Shown: positions 36,142 through 45,827, counted from the first letter of the stretch. The stretch is 64,000 nucleotides of DNA from Nocardia salmonicida NBRC 13393 (GCF_001613085.1 NZ_BDBR01000023.1:105849-169848), one strand, 5' to 3'. Translations and numbers: made by a program. The notes: generated by a model not told the origin, from the letters alone.

Positions 36142-37083
36142 TCAGTCGGTGGGCGGCCCGAATTCGGGGAGCACCGTGCCGTGCCGCACGACCCCGGACA
36201 GGCCGGGCAGCTCGGTCGGCGTCGACCAGGTGCGGAACCCGTCGTAGCTGTCGCTGAAGTAGTACCGACCGTCGGTGTAGGCGTCGAGGTAGATGCGATA
36301 GCCGCCGTCGGGGAGGGGGACCACCGACTGTCCTTCGCGTGGACCGCCCCAGCCCGCCCAGTCGCCCGTGGCCATGAAAGTGAAGGGGCCGAGCGGGCGA
36401 TCGGCGACGGCCAATTCGATCAGCTTGGAGTCCTCGTTCTTCACGAACGCGAAAAGTCGCCCGTCCAGTCGTTGCAGTGTGGTGTCGATGTATCCCAGCG
36501 AGCCGGGCCCGCTCGGACCGAGGCCCAACAGGGGCAACGGCGGCGCCCATGTCGTGAGTCCGGCATCGAGGGGGATGAGCAGATGCGGAGTGAAACCGCG
36601 ACCCCAGGTGAGCGAGACGATGATGCCGACTCGGCCTGCGGCGTCGGCATACCACTCCGGCGCCCACGCACCCTCGAGCCGTCCCGGCACGAGCATCGGG
36701 ACGTTGGCGAGGAACGTCCATGTGATCCGGTCTCGACTGCGTGCCAGGCCGATCGCGGTCGCGTCACCGGCGATCGTATAGGTGAGGTAATAGGCGCCGT
36801 CGGTGTGCAACAGCACGCTGGGATCGCGGACCAGGCCGGTGGGTGGGGTGAACGCGTGCTCGCTGACCGGAGAGAAATCGGTACCGTCGCTCGATTCGTA
36901 CACCGCGAGCGTGGTGTCGCTGTCGGCGCGAAAAGCCGTCATCGTGTAGCGGATCGGGGTGCGTGGCGGGTCGATGCCGACGCCGGGGCCGAGCGAGGAT
37001 TGTGCCCTGGCCGTTCCCGCGGCGAGCAGTGGCAGCCCGGCGAGCAGCGCGAGTGCAGATCGTCGGCCCACTGTCATCGCCAT
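36142..37083 (-). CDS. secreted beta-propeller protein, GH43-like
   Basis: The 313-residue precursor has a signal peptide with a twin arginine (GRRSALALLAGLPLLAAG) and probable cleavage after ARA near residue 27. The mature part shows the repeated strand pattern of five-bladed propellers of glycoside hydrolase family 43, for example DPSVLLHTDGAYYLTYT and APEWYADAAGRVGIIVSLTW. Such enzymes cleave arabinose or xylose polymers; arabinan is part of the Nocardia wall. I cannot assign the catalytic acids with certainty, so an inactive or binding role is possible. Confidence 0.68.
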   Translation of the reverse strand: MAMTVGRRSALALLAGLPLLAAGTARAQSSLGPGVGIDPPRTPIRYTMTAFRADSDTTLAVYESSDGTDFSPVSEHAFTPPTGLVRDPSVLLHTDGAYYLTYTIAGDATAIGLARSRDRITWTFLANVPMLVPGRLEGAWAPEWYADAAGRVGIIVSLTWGRGFTPHLLIPLDAGLTTWAPPLPLLGLGPSGPGSLGYIDTTLQRLDGRLFAFVKNEDSKLIELAVADRPLGPFTFMATGDWAGWGGPREGQSVVPLPDGGYRIYLDAYTDGRYYFSDSYDGFRTWSTPTELPGLSGVVRHGTVLPEFGPPTD

Positions 37084-37133
37084 GACCAGCGATTATCCGG
37101 TCGAATCGCTACACGGCCCGGGAGGCGCGCCGG

Positions 37134-37820
37134 TCAACGGGTAACAGCGACCGGTTCGGCGTCCGTGTCGATCGGGGAGGGGTGTACCGGCAACCGGGCG
37201 TCGACGATCAGCCCGATCAGGCCGAGCGACAGGCAGATCGCCGAGACGGTGATCGCGATCGGGTGGGTGCCGCCGACCAGCGAACCGGCGAGCACCACCG
37301 TCGCGATCGTGCCCGGCGCCGAACCGACCAGTGTCGCAACGAGATAGGGCCGGACCCGCACCGAGGACAGGCCGCAGCAGTAGTTGACGATCGAGAACGG
37401 CGCCATCGGGATCATCCGCAGCGCGGCCACCGCGAGCCAGCCGCGCCGAGCCAGCCGCTCGTCGATCGTGCGCACCGCCGGATGCGTCAGGTGTCGGGCG
37501 ACCCGGTCGCGGCCCACCGCGCGGACGCCGAGCAGAGCCGAGGTCGCGCTCACCGCCGTCGCGCCGAGAGCGATCACCGAACCGAGGATCGGACCGAACA
37601 ACACGCCACTGGTCACGGTGAGCACGGTGCGCGGAACGGGGGCTACGGCGACCGCCGCGTAGAAGAGGAAGAACAGCAACGGCAACAGCGGCCCGGCGCC
37701 GCCGGCCCAGTCTCGGATCTGCTGCGGGCCCGGCAACGGAACCAGCATCGCCACCACGAACAGCGCGGCGAGCCCGGCCATGGCGATGAGCAGGCGCGGG
37801 GAGCGGATGAGTCGAGACAC
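37134..37820 (-). CDS. TVP38/TMEM64-family membrane protein
   Basis: The 228-residue protein has five to six membrane helices and the VTT-domain signature: a first helix after LIRSPRLLIAMAG, then VAPVPRTVLTVTSGVLFGPILGSVIALG near residue 60, and RMIPMAPFSIVNYCCGLSSVR near 125. VTT (DedA-like) proteins act in membrane lipid movement or homeostasis. The GTG at 37,820 is chosen because it starts just before the first helix; the open frame upstream is not typical of the family. Confidence 0.78.
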   Translation of the reverse strand: MSRLIRSPRLLIAMAGLAALFVVAMLVPLPGPQQIRDWAGGAGPLLPLLFFLFYAAVAVAPVPRTVLTVTSGVLFGPILGSVIALGATAVSATSALLGVRAVGRDRVARHLTHPAVRTIDERLARRGWLAVAALRMIPMAPFSIVNYCCGLSSVRVRPYLVATLVGSAPGTIATVVLAGSLVGGTHPIAITVSAICLSLGLIGLIVDARLPVHPSPIDTDAEPVAVTR

Positions 37821-37993
37821 CCGGGTAAGCGTACCGGCCGGTAGGGGATGGCCCGAGTGGGTGGACACGCTGTCACAGATAGCATCATCGGGGAACCGGA
37901 TACATCCTGGTTCGCTGTGGGCCCGTTTGTGGGATTTCACGGACCGGCAGCACACCGGGGTGCGGTCGTCGAATGGAAGAGAGAACAGCAGCT

Positions 37994-39865
37994 ATGCCGA
38001 TTGGTTCAGAGTCCGGGGCGGGGCTCGCACCGGATCCGGTGCCCGAGTACGCCGCATGGCGCAAGGGTGTGGCGGGTGTGCTGGCGAAAACGCGACGGGT
38101 CGAGGCTTCCGAGCTCCCCGCCGAACCGGAACATCTGCTCGATGAGACCACCTATGACGGGCTGACGATCGCCCCGCTCTACACCCGCCGCGACGAGCTG
38201 CCCGAGCAGCCGCTGCCCGGCGCCTTCCCGTATGTGCGCGGTGGCGACGCCACGCGTGATCCGCAGCGCGGCTGGTTCGTCGGCGCGTTCGCCGGTGCGG
38301 ACGACGCCGAGGCCACCAACCGGGCGATCCTGACCGGTCTGGAGAACGGCGTGAGCGCGATCGCGCTCGGAGCGGGCACCTACGGTGTCCCTGTCGACGA
38401 CATCCCGGTCGCACTGCGTGGCGTGCTGTTCGAGTTGGCTCCGCTGACGCTGGTGGCCGGTGCGGCTGTCGGCGCCGCCGCCGAGCAGGTGTACGAACTG
38501 CTCGACGGGTACTCGATCGCCGATCGCGCGCAGATCCGCGTCGGCCTCGGCGCGGCCCCGCTGACGAGTGTCTTCACCGGTGCCGAAGACCTCGATCAAA
38601 CAGGGACTGTCGCACTCGCCGTGCAGGCGATCGCCCGGCCAGAGACGGTCCGCGCGATCACGGTGGACGGCATCGCCTTCCACAACGCCGGTGCCGCCGA
38701 CGCACAGGAAGTGGGCGCCGCCGTCGCGGCCGGTCTGGCCTACCTGCGTCTGCTGACCGCCGCCGGGGTGGACATCGCCGACGCGTTCGGTCAGCTCGAG
38801 TTCCGCTTCGCGGCCACCGACGATCAATTCGCCACCATCGTGAAGTTCCGGGCGGCACGACGGCTCTGGGCCCGAGTCGCCCAGGTCTCCGGTGCTCCCG
38901 CCTTCGGCGCCGCACCGCAGCACGCGATCACCTCGGCCGCCATGATGACCCAGCGCGACCCCTGGGTGAACCTGTTGCGCACCACGCTCGCCGCGTTCGG
39001 CGCCGGTGTCGGTGGCGCGGACTCGGTGACCGTGCTGCCCTTCGACGCGGCGCTGCCCGCGGGCGAACTCGGCGTATCGACGACGTTCTCCCAGCGCCTG
39101 GCTCGCAACACCCAGCTGCTGCTGCTCGAGGAATCCCGTCTCGGGCACGTGCAGGACCCGGCCGCCGGTTCCTGGTATGTCGACAAGTTGACCGACGAAC
39201 TCGCCGCCAAGGCCTGGGAATTCATGCAGGAGCTCGAATCCGCCGGCGGCTACCTCGCCGCGCTGGACGCCGGCGTGCTCGCGGCCCGGATCGCCGAGAC
39301 CGCCGCCACGCGCGCCGCCGACGTGGCCCATCGCCGGACCGCGGTCACCGGGGTCAACGAGTTCCCCAACCTCGCCGAGACCCCGCTGTCGGAGCAGGCC
39401 CGCGAGCCGGGCCCGAATGCGCGCTACGGCGCTGCCTTCGAAGCGCTGCGCAACCGCTCCGATGCCTACCTGGCTGCCAACGGCGCTCGTCCGAAGGCGC
39501 TGATCGTGCCGCTCGGCTTGGTCGCCGAACACAACGCGCGCACCATCTTCACCGCGAACGTGCTCGCCTCGGGCGGCATCGAGTCGGTGAACCCCGGTCC
39601 GCTCACGGTCGACGCGATCGCCGCCGCCGCCACCGAATCCGGTGCGCGCATCGCGGTGCTGTGTGGTGCGGACAAGCGCTACGGCGAGCAGGCGGGAGCC
39701 GCCACCGGCGCCCTGCGTGCCGCCGGAATCGAGACCGTGCTGCTGGCCGGACCCGAGAAGGCGGTCGAGCAATTCAGCGGGACGCAGCGTCCCGACGGAT
39801 ACCTGGCCCTGCGTATCGACGCGGTCGCGGTCCTGTCGCAGCTGCTGGAGAAGGTGGGAGCCTGA
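37994..39865 (+). CDS. mutA: methylmalonyl-CoA mutase small (beta) subunit
   Basis: The 623-residue protein follows the MutA fold: an N-terminal linker, a substrate barrel with LPGAFPYVRGG near residue 75, and a C-terminal cobalamin-like domain without the DxHxxG motif, as is normal for the non-catalytic subunit. With MutB it forms the heterodimer that interconverts methylmalonyl-CoA and succinyl-CoA, so propionate, odd-chain lipid and cholesterol side-chain carbon can enter the TCA cycle, and methylmalonyl units can be made for branched lipids. An ATG 21 bases upstream is also possible. The stop overlaps the mutB start (TGATG). Confidence 0.93.
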   Translation: MPIGSESGAGLAPDPVPEYAAWRKGVAGVLAKTRRVEASELPAEPEHLLDETTYDGLTIAPLYTRRDELPEQPLPGAFPYVRGGDATRDPQRGWFVGAFAGADDAEATNRAILTGLENGVSAIALGAGTYGVPVDDIPVALRGVLFELAPLTLVAGAAVGAAAEQVYELLDGYSIADRAQIRVGLGAAPLTSVFTGAEDLDQTGTVALAVQAIARPETVRAITVDGIAFHNAGAADAQEVGAAVAAGLAYLRLLTAAGVDIADAFGQLEFRFAATDDQFATIVKFRAARRLWARVAQVSGAPAFGAAPQHAITSAAMMTQRDPWVNLLRTTLAAFGAGVGGADSVTVLPFDAALPAGELGVSTTFSQRLARNTQLLLLEESRLGHVQDPAAGSWYVDKLTDELAAKAWEFMQELESAGGYLAALDAGVLAARIAETAATRAADVAHRRTAVTGVNEFPNLAETPLSEQAREPGPNARYGAAFEALRNRSDAYLAANGARPKALIVPLGLVAEHNARTIFTANVLASGGIESVNPGPLTVDAIAAAATESGARIAVLCGADKRYGEQAGAATGALRAAGIETVLLAGPEKAVEQFSGTQRPDGYLALRIDAVAVLSQLLEKVGA

Positions 39866-42129
39866 TGACCACATCCGATATCGAGCACGTCATCGGCAGC
39901 TTCGCCGAGGTGCCGCTGACCGACCACGCGCCCGCGCCCGCCGATGTCGACGCCGAGCAGGTGCGCACCTTCGTGGCCGATGCCGCGACGGCCAACCACA
40001 CCACTGCCGAGCAGTTGGTCTGGTCGACCCCCGAGGGCATCGACGTTCCGCCGGTGTTCACCAAGGCCGACCGGGATGCCGTTGTCGCACAGGGCTATCC
40101 CCTCGACACCGTGCCCGGCGTCGCGCCGTTCCTTCGCGGCCCGTACCCGACCATGTACGTGAACCAGCCGTGGACGATCCGCCAGTACGCCGGCTTCTCC
40201 ACCGCCGCGGACTCCAACGCCTTCTACCGCCGCAACTTGCAGGCGGGCCAGAAGGGGCTCTCGGTCGCCTTCGACCTCGCCACCCACCGTGGCTACGACT
40301 CCGACCACCCCCGCGTCCAAGGCGACGTCGGTATGGCCGGTGTTGCGATCGACTCGATCCTGGACATGCGTCAGCTCTTCGACCAGATCCCCCTGGATCA
40401 GGTGTCGGTGTCGATGACCATGAACGGCGCGGTGCTGCCGATCCTGGCGCTCTACGTCGTCGCCGCCGAAGAGCAGGGCGTGACGCCCGAGCAGCTGGCC
40501 GGAACCATTCAGAACGACATTCTGAAAGAGTTCATGGTCCGCAACACCTACATCTATCCGCCCAAGCCCTCGATGCGGATCATCTCCGACATCTTCGCCT
40601 TCACCAGCGCGAAAATGCCGAAGTTCAACTCCATCTCCATCTCGGGTTACCACATCCAAGAGGCCGGTGCGACCGCCGATCTGGAGCTGGCCTACACCCT
40701 CGCCGACGGTGTGGAGTACATCCGCGCCGGCATCGCCGCGGGCATGGATGTCGACAAGTTCGCACCGCGCCTGTCGTTCTTCTGGGCCATCGGCATGAAC
40801 TTCTTCATGGAGGTCGCCAAGCTGCGCGCGGGGCGTCTGCTGTGGAGCGAGCTGGTGTCGAAGTTCGAACCCAAGAGCGCGAAATCGCTGTCGCTGCGGA
40901 CACATTCGCAGACCTCGGGCTGGTCGCTGACCGCGCAGGACGCCTACAACAACGTGGCGCGCACCTGCATCGAGGCGATGGCCGCGACGCAGGGGCACAC
41001 CCAGTCGCTGCACACCAACGCGCTCGACGAGGCACTGGCCCTGCCGACGGACTTCTCCGCCCGCATCGCCCGCAACACCCAGCTGCTCATCCAGCAGGAA
41101 TCCAACACCACCCGCCCGATCGACCCGTGGGGCGGCTCGTACTACGTCGAGTGGCTCACCCACCAGCTCGCCGAGCGGGCTCGCGCCCACATCGCCGAGG
41201 TCGAGGCGCACGGCGGTATGGCGCAGGCGATTTCGGAAGGTATTCCGAAGCTGCGCATCGAAGAGGCCGCCGCGCGGACCCAGGCGCGCATCGACACCGG
41301 CCAGCAGCCGGTGATCGGCGTGAACAAGTACCAGGTCGAAGAGGACCACGCGGTCGAGGTCCTCAAGGTCGAGAACTCGCGGGTGCGTGCCGAGCAGATC
41401 GAGAAGCTGGAACGGCTTCGCGCCGAACGTGATTCGGTTGCTGTGGAGCGGGCACTGGCCGAATTGACCCGTGCGGCTTCGGCGACCGAAGGCGGCATGG
41501 AGAACAACCTGCTCGCGCTCGCCATCGACGCGGCGCGCGCCAAGGCCACCGTCGGTGAGATCTCCGACGCGCTGGAGAAGGTCTACGGCCGCCATCAGGC
41601 CGAAATCCGTACCCTGTCCGGTGTGTACCGTGACGAAGCAGGCAAGGCCACCAACATCGGCGCCGCCATCGCGCTGGTCGAGGAATTCGGCGAGGCCGAG
41701 GGGCGTCGTCCCCGTATCCTGGTCGCCAAGATGGGCCAGGACGGCCACGACCGCGGCCAGAAGGTGATCGCGACGGCGTTCGCCGACCTCGGCATGGACG
41801 TCGACGTGGGCCCGCTGTTCCAGACGCCCGAAGAGGTGGCGCGCCAAGCGGCCGACAACGACGTGCACATCGTCGGTGTGTCCTCGCTGGCCGCTGGTCA
41901 CCTCACGCTGGTGCCCGCCCTGCGGCAGGCACTGGCCGATGTCGGTCGTCCCGACATCATGGTCATCGTCGGCGGCGTGATTCCGCCCGGTGACTTCGAC
42001 GAGCTCTACGAGGCCGGTGCTGCGGCGATCTTCCCGCCCGGCACCGTCATCGCCGACGCGGCCATCGACCTGCTGAAGAAGCTGGGCGCGGCACTCGGGC
42101 ACGAGATCGGTGGCGGCACAGCCGAATGA
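39865..42129 (+). CDS. mutB: methylmalonyl-CoA mutase large (alpha) subunit
   Basis: The 754-residue catalytic subunit has the barrel segment RGPYPTMYVNQPWTIRQYAG near residue 90, RTHSQTSGWSLTAQDAYNN near 345, and the cobalamin-binding motif DGHDRGQ near 633 with SSLAAGH and GGVIPP further on. These are the complete marks of an active adenosylcobalamin mutase. It reads with mutA and meaB as one operon with overlapping starts. Length is typical. Confidence 0.96.
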   Translation: MTTSDIEHVIGSFAEVPLTDHAPAPADVDAEQVRTFVADAATANHTTAEQLVWSTPEGIDVPPVFTKADRDAVVAQGYPLDTVPGVAPFLRGPYPTMYVNQPWTIRQYAGFSTAADSNAFYRRNLQAGQKGLSVAFDLATHRGYDSDHPRVQGDVGMAGVAIDSILDMRQLFDQIPLDQVSVSMTMNGAVLPILALYVVAAEEQGVTPEQLAGTIQNDILKEFMVRNTYIYPPKPSMRIISDIFAFTSAKMPKFNSISISGYHIQEAGATADLELAYTLADGVEYIRAGIAAGMDVDKFAPRLSFFWAIGMNFFMEVAKLRAGRLLWSELVSKFEPKSAKSLSLRTHSQTSGWSLTAQDAYNNVARTCIEAMAATQGHTQSLHTNALDEALALPTDFSARIARNTQLLIQQESNTTRPIDPWGGSYYVEWLTHQLAERARAHIAEVEAHGGMAQAISEGIPKLRIEEAAARTQARIDTGQQPVIGVNKYQVEEDHAVEVLKVENSRVRAEQIEKLERLRAERDSVAVERALAELTRAASATEGGMENNLLALAIDAARAKATVGEISDALEKVYGRHQAEIRTLSGVYRDEAGKATNIGAAIALVEEFGEAEGRRPRILVAKMGQDGHDRGQKVIATAFADLGMDVDVGPLFQTPEEVARQAADNDVHIVGVSSLAAGHLTLVPALRQALADVGRPDIMVIVGGVIPPGDFDELYEAGAAAIFPPGTVIADAAIDLLKKLGAALGHEIGGGTAE

Positions 42130-43223
42130 GCGACGCCGCACAGGTAGCCGGGGGTGCCGACGCGCACCCTCGGCTCGGGACCACTGCGGGCGTCGGCTCG
42201 CCACGGAACGAGGGGCGCACCGCCGTGGGCGTTCGCCGGATGATCGATGTGGACGCGCTCGCCGAGGAGGTCAAGGCGGGGCAGCGCTCGGCGCTGGCCC
42301 GCGCGATCACACTGGTCGAATCCACCCGCTCCGATCATCGGGAACTCGCGCAGCAGCTGCTGCTGCGGGTGGCGGCAGAACCGGGGAGCGTCGTCTCGAA
42401 CCGGGTCGGCATCACCGGTGTTCCCGGCGTCGGCAAGTCCACGTTCATCGACGCGCTCGGTATGTACTTGCTGGCCAAGGGGCATCGAGTCGCGGTCCTC
42501 GCGGTCGACCCGTCCTCGACCCGCACCGGCGGGTCGATCCTCGGTGACAAGACCCGCATGGCCCGGCTGTCGCTGGAAGCCGACGCGTTCATCCGGCCGT
42601 CTCCGACGGCGGGCACCCTCGGCGGTGTAGCCAAGGCGACCCGCGAAACGATCGTGCTGCTCGAGGCCGCCGGATACGACGTGATCCTCGTGGAGACCGT
42701 CGGCGTCGGCCAGTCCGAGGTGACCGTCGCCAATATGGTCGACGTGTTCTGCTTCCTCACCCTGGCTCGCACCGGAGATCAGTTGCAGGGCATCAAGAAG
42801 GGCGTGCTGGAACTGGCCGAACTCGTCGCGGTCAACAAGGCCGACGGCAAACACGAGATCGAGGCCAAAGGCGCGGCCCGCGAACTGGCAGGGGCGCTGC
42901 GCCTGATCCATCCGCACGACGCCCTGTGGAAGCCGCCGGTGCTCACCATGAGCGGCCTGGAAGGCATTGGCCTGGACAAGTTCTGGGGCACGGTCCTCGA
43001 TCACCGGCGGGTGCTCACCGACGCGGGCGAATTCGCGGAGAAGCGCCGCCGCCAGCAGGTCGACTGGACCTGGACCATGGTCCACGATCAGATCCTGCGC
43101 CGCCTGGCCGACAATCCGAACGTGAAAGAGGTTCGTGCGCAGGTGGAATCGGCTGTCCGCGCTGGAACGCTCACCCCCGCCCTCGCCGCCGAACAGATCC
43201 TCACGGCCTTCGACCGGAGTTGA
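42126..43223 (+). CDS. meaB: MeaB, GTPase chaperone of methylmalonyl-CoA mutase
   Basis: The 365-residue G3E-family GTPase has the P-loop GVPGVGKST near residue 100, the switch region DPSSTRTGGSILGDKTRM, the Walker B-like VETVGVGQSE and the base motif NKAD. MeaB protects and reloads the mutase cofactor. Its start overlaps the end of mutB by 4 bases (ATGA). The N-terminal 35 residues are poorly ordered; the second methionine at MIDVDALAEEV could be the real start. Confidence 0.94.
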   Translation: MSDAAQVAGGADAHPRLGTTAGVGSPRNEGRTAVGVRRMIDVDALAEEVKAGQRSALARAITLVESTRSDHRELAQQLLLRVAAEPGSVVSNRVGITGVPGVGKSTFIDALGMYLLAKGHRVAVLAVDPSSTRTGGSILGDKTRMARLSLEADAFIRPSPTAGTLGGVAKATRETIVLLEAAGYDVILVETVGVGQSEVTVANMVDVFCFLTLARTGDQLQGIKKGVLELAELVAVNKADGKHEIEAKGAARELAGALRLIHPHDALWKPPVLTMSGLEGIGLDKFWGTVLDHRRVLTDAGEFAEKRRRQQVDWTWTMVHDQILRRLADNPNVKEVRAQVESAVRAGTLTPALAAEQILTAFDRS

Positions 43224-43241
43224 GGCACCTGCAACGGTGCC
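43224..43241 (+). terminator. hairpin directly after meaB
   Basis: GGCACC and GGTGCC form a 6-base stem with a 6-base loop immediately after the meaB stop codon. It may end the mutAB-meaB transcript. The stem is short. Confidence 0.35.
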
Positions 43242-43422
43242 CACCGGTAGCTGTTGGAGGAATCATCGAGTCGCCCCTAGGGTGATCGCCCGGAATTTTG
43301 GCTTTCACGTGGGATTTTGTGGATCATAGTCTGATTCCGAATGCTTTGCTAGCTGTTGTCTGAGCCGATTTTCAAGGATCCTCGGAAGTGGACGTCGAGA
43401 GCTGACGGCCGAGGAGGCAGTG

Positions 43423-43746
43423 ATGACGATCTTCCGTACGAATCGGATGATGAGCAGCGACAGGACGCCCGAGCGGGCGATTCTCGGGGGTGACGGTCGC
43501 TGGCGGCTCACCTGGCTGCCGGAACTCGGCCTGACATGCGATCAGGCGATATCAGGACTGAGGCTGGACGAGATCCTCAGTGACCCAGCCCTGGTCTATG
43601 ACCGGATGGCACTGGCGGAGGCCACCACCTGCGCCGACCGCATCGGCATCATCCTCGAGCTCGCGATGGTGCGACTCTGGAAGCGGATGATCACCACCAT
43701 CGCGTTCTGCGGGTTCGTGGCGACCCGATGGGGTCGACTCGCATGA
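43423..43746 (+). CDS. small protein of unknown function
   Basis: The 107-residue protein starts with ATG shortly after a GAGGAGG ribosome site; the GTG at 43,420 is too close to that site. The middle RWRLTWLPELGLTCDQAISGLRLDEILSD resembles small proteins that occur in many copies in Nocardia and mycobacteria, whose role is not known to me. The C-terminal third is hydrophobic (MITTIAFCGFVA) and may touch the membrane. Confidence 0.55.
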   Translation: MTIFRTNRMMSSDRTPERAILGGDGRWRLTWLPELGLTCDQAISGLRLDEILSDPALVYDRMALAEATTCADRIGIILELAMVRLWKRMITTIAFCGFVATRWGRLA

Positions 43747-43759
43747 CCGGGTCGGACTC

Positions 43760-44887
43760 TCACAACCAGCGGATACGTCGGAAGACGACGATCAGGGCGG
43801 TGCAGATGGCGAGCATGACGATCACCGTGGCGGGGTAGCCCCAGGTCTGTCTGAGCTCGGGCATGTGATCGAAGTTCATGCCGTAGATGCCGGCGATCAT
43901 GGTGGGGACGGCCAGGATGGCGATGTAGGCCGAGATCTTGCGCATATCGGTGTTCTGCTGGACCGCGATCTTGGCCACGGCGGCGCCGACGAGGGTCGTG
44001 AGGGTTTCGTCGAGGTCGTTGATGCGTTCGGCGACACCGCTGTGGTGGTCGGCGACATCGCGCAGGTAGCGCCGCACTTCCTTGGGCAGGGGCGTGCGCG
44101 GCGAGGTGAGGGTTTGCAGCGGGGCCGCGAGGGGGCGCACGGCGCGACGCAGCTCGACGATTTCCCGTTTGAGCTGGTAGATCGCCTCGATGGGGAGTTT
44201 GCTGCGCGGGCTGAACAGCTCCTCTTCCATGGACTCGACATCGAACTCGACCGCCTGGGTGACATCGATGTAGGTGTCGACGACGTGGTCGGCGATCGCG
44301 TGCAGCACCAGGCCGGGGCCGAGTGCGAGGCGATCGGGTTCGGTCTCGAGCCGGTGCCGGACCGAGGTGAGTTCGTTGTGTTCGCCGTGGCGGACCGCGA
44401 CGACGAAATCGGCGCCGAGGAAGACCATGATCTCGCCGGTCTGCACGATCTCGCTGACGATGTGCATATCGTGCTCGACATAGGCGACGGTGCGCATCAC
44501 GGTGACCATGGTGTCGTCGTAGCGTTCGAACTTCGGGCGCTGCCTGCCGGTGACGGCGTCCTCGACGGCGAGTTCGTGCAGGCCGAATGTCTCGGCGACC
44601 TCGCCCATCTGCCGCAGGTCCGGCTCGAACAGGCCGATCCACACGAAACCCGTACCGCGCGCACGGATTTCGGCCAGGGCGGTCTCGGGGGTGAATCGGC
44701 CGGGCAGACGGTTGCCGTCGACGTAGGCGGCGCAGTCGATGATGGCGCGCGCGGTCGGGACCGAGGGTTTGGAGACGGCTGGCACCCGGCGTCTACCGCG
44801 CGACAGCAGCGGAGAACCTGATACCACGGCCCCGATACTGCGCCGGGGCGCGAGGCGAGCCGATGAGATGTGAGTGTCGTCGACCAT
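43760..44887 (-). CDS. corA: CorA-family magnesium/cobalt transporter
   Basis: The 375-residue protein has the long soluble N-terminal domain of CorA, the stalk helix near residue 290, and two C-terminal membrane helices joined by the defining YGMNF loop. It should form a pentameric Mg2+ channel. The ATG at 44,887 follows a GAGGTG ribosome site. Cobalt uptake would fit the B12-dependent mutase nearby, but the sequence cannot tell the ion. Confidence 0.9.
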   Translation of the reverse strand: MVDDTHISSARLAPRRSIGAVVSGSPLLSRGRRRVPAVSKPSVPTARAIIDCAAYVDGNRLPGRFTPETALAEIRARGTGFVWIGLFEPDLRQMGEVAETFGLHELAVEDAVTGRQRPKFERYDDTMVTVMRTVAYVEHDMHIVSEIVQTGEIMVFLGADFVVAVRHGEHNELTSVRHRLETEPDRLALGPGLVLHAIADHVVDTYIDVTQAVEFDVESMEEELFSPRSKLPIEAIYQLKREIVELRRAVRPLAAPLQTLTSPRTPLPKEVRRYLRDVADHHSGVAERINDLDETLTTLVGAAVAKIAVQQNTDMRKISAYIAILAVPTMIAGIYGMNFDHMPELRQTWGYPATVIVMLAICTALIVVFRRIRWL

Positions 44888-44983
44888 CGTTTCACCTCGC
44901 TCTCTTCGATCGCTGCGCAGCATCCCACGGTGGCCGATGCGGACGCAACCGAACCAAAGGGTTGCGCGGACCGCCACACCTGT

Positions 44984-45011
44984 GAATACTTAGGTATATG
45001 CCTAAGTATTC
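44984..45011. promoter_or_regulatory. ArsR operator across the start codon
   Basis: A perfect 11-base inverted repeat, GAATACTTAGG at 44,984-44,994 and CCTAAGTATTC at 45,001-45,011, is separated by 6 bases. The arsR-type ATG (44,998-45,000) lies in the spacer, so bound repressor would block both transcription and the start site. Autoregulation by the encoded ArsR protein is the simple reading. Confidence 0.7.
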
Positions 45012-45363
45012 GAGCGACGAACCGGACGGAGGGCTCGACAGTGTCTTTCGGGCCCTGGCCGATCCGACTCGCCGCGCGATCGTCGAACGGTTGGCGCGTG
45101 GGCCCGCATCGGTGTCGGATCTCGCCACACCGTTCGACGTCGCGCTCCCGACGATCGTGCAACACCTGAAAGCGCTGGAAGCGGGTCGGCTCGTCAGTTC
45201 GGCGAAGATCGGGCGCGTGCGCACCTACCAACTGGTGCCGGACGCGTTCGGGACCGCGATGGACTGGCTGCACCGCCAACGCCCACCGGCGCAGCGTCAG
45301 GTGGACCGGCTCACGGCACTGCTCATGGAATCGACCACAACCTCAGAAGGAGAAGAACAATGA
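44998..45363 (+). CDS. ArsR-family repressor
   Basis: The 121-residue winged-helix protein has the ArsR core: LDSVFRALADPTRRAIVERLARGPASVSDLA near residue 13 and the recognition helix PTIVQHLKALEAGRLV near 50. No metal-binding CxC is present, as in the subgroup that sits beside SRPBCC genes. Its own start lies inside an inverted repeat, so it probably represses itself and the next gene. The stop overlaps the SRPBCC start (ATGA). Confidence 0.87.
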   Translation: MPKYSSDEPDGGLDSVFRALADPTRRAIVERLARGPASVSDLATPFDVALPTIVQHLKALEAGRLVSSAKIGRVRTYQLVPDAFGTAMDWLHRQRPPAQRQVDRLTALLMESTTTSEGEEQ

Positions 45364-45827
45364 CCGACACGGTGACCCGCTCCATCAACCACGCCCAGTT
45401 CACCATCGAACGTGAGGTGCCCGTCGCGCCCGCCGTCGTCTTCCAGGCCTTCGCCGACCCCGCCGTCAAGGCGACGTGGTTCGGCGGCGAGGAAGGCTGG
45501 GAGCAGGGCGAGGTCTCCGTCGACTTCGCGGTAGGCGGCCGCGAGATCAACGAAGGCACCTTCCACGAGGTGACCTCCCGCTTCGTCGCTACCTACACCG
45601 ACATCGTCGACAACGAACGCCTCGTCTACACCTACGACATGTGGCTGAACGGTTCCCATATCTCCACCTCGGTGGCCACCTGGGAATTCGAACCCACCAC
45701 CACCGGCACCAAGCTCACTCTCGTCGAATTCGGCGCCCACCTGGATGGATTCGACACCGGTGCCCAGCGTGAGGAAGGCACCCTCGGTCTCGTCGACGCT
45801 CTGGTGAACTACCTCACCGCACCATGA
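45360..45827 (+). CDS. SRPBCC / AHSA1-domain protein
   Basis: The 155-residue protein has the START-like fold of the AHSA1 group: FTIEREVPVAPAVVFQAFADPAVKATWFGG at the start and the closing GTKLTLVEFGAHLDGF. Such proteins bind hydrophobic ligands. It is co-translated with the ArsR repressor, a frequent pair in actinobacteria whose ligand is not known. Its end overlaps the convergent Moco oxidoreductase gene by 14 bases. Confidence 0.87.
   Translation: MTDTVTRSINHAQFTIEREVPVAPAVVFQAFADPAVKATWFGGEEGWEQGEVSVDFAVGGREINEGTFHEVTSRFVATYTDIVDNERLVYTYDMWLNGSHISTSVATWEFEPTTTGTKLTLVEFGAHLDGFDTGAQREEGTLGLVDALVNYLTAP

Noticed and set aside
38006..42204. Very long minus-strand frames opposite mutA and mutB
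   Set aside because: They are shadows; the forward proteins have complete mutase motifs.
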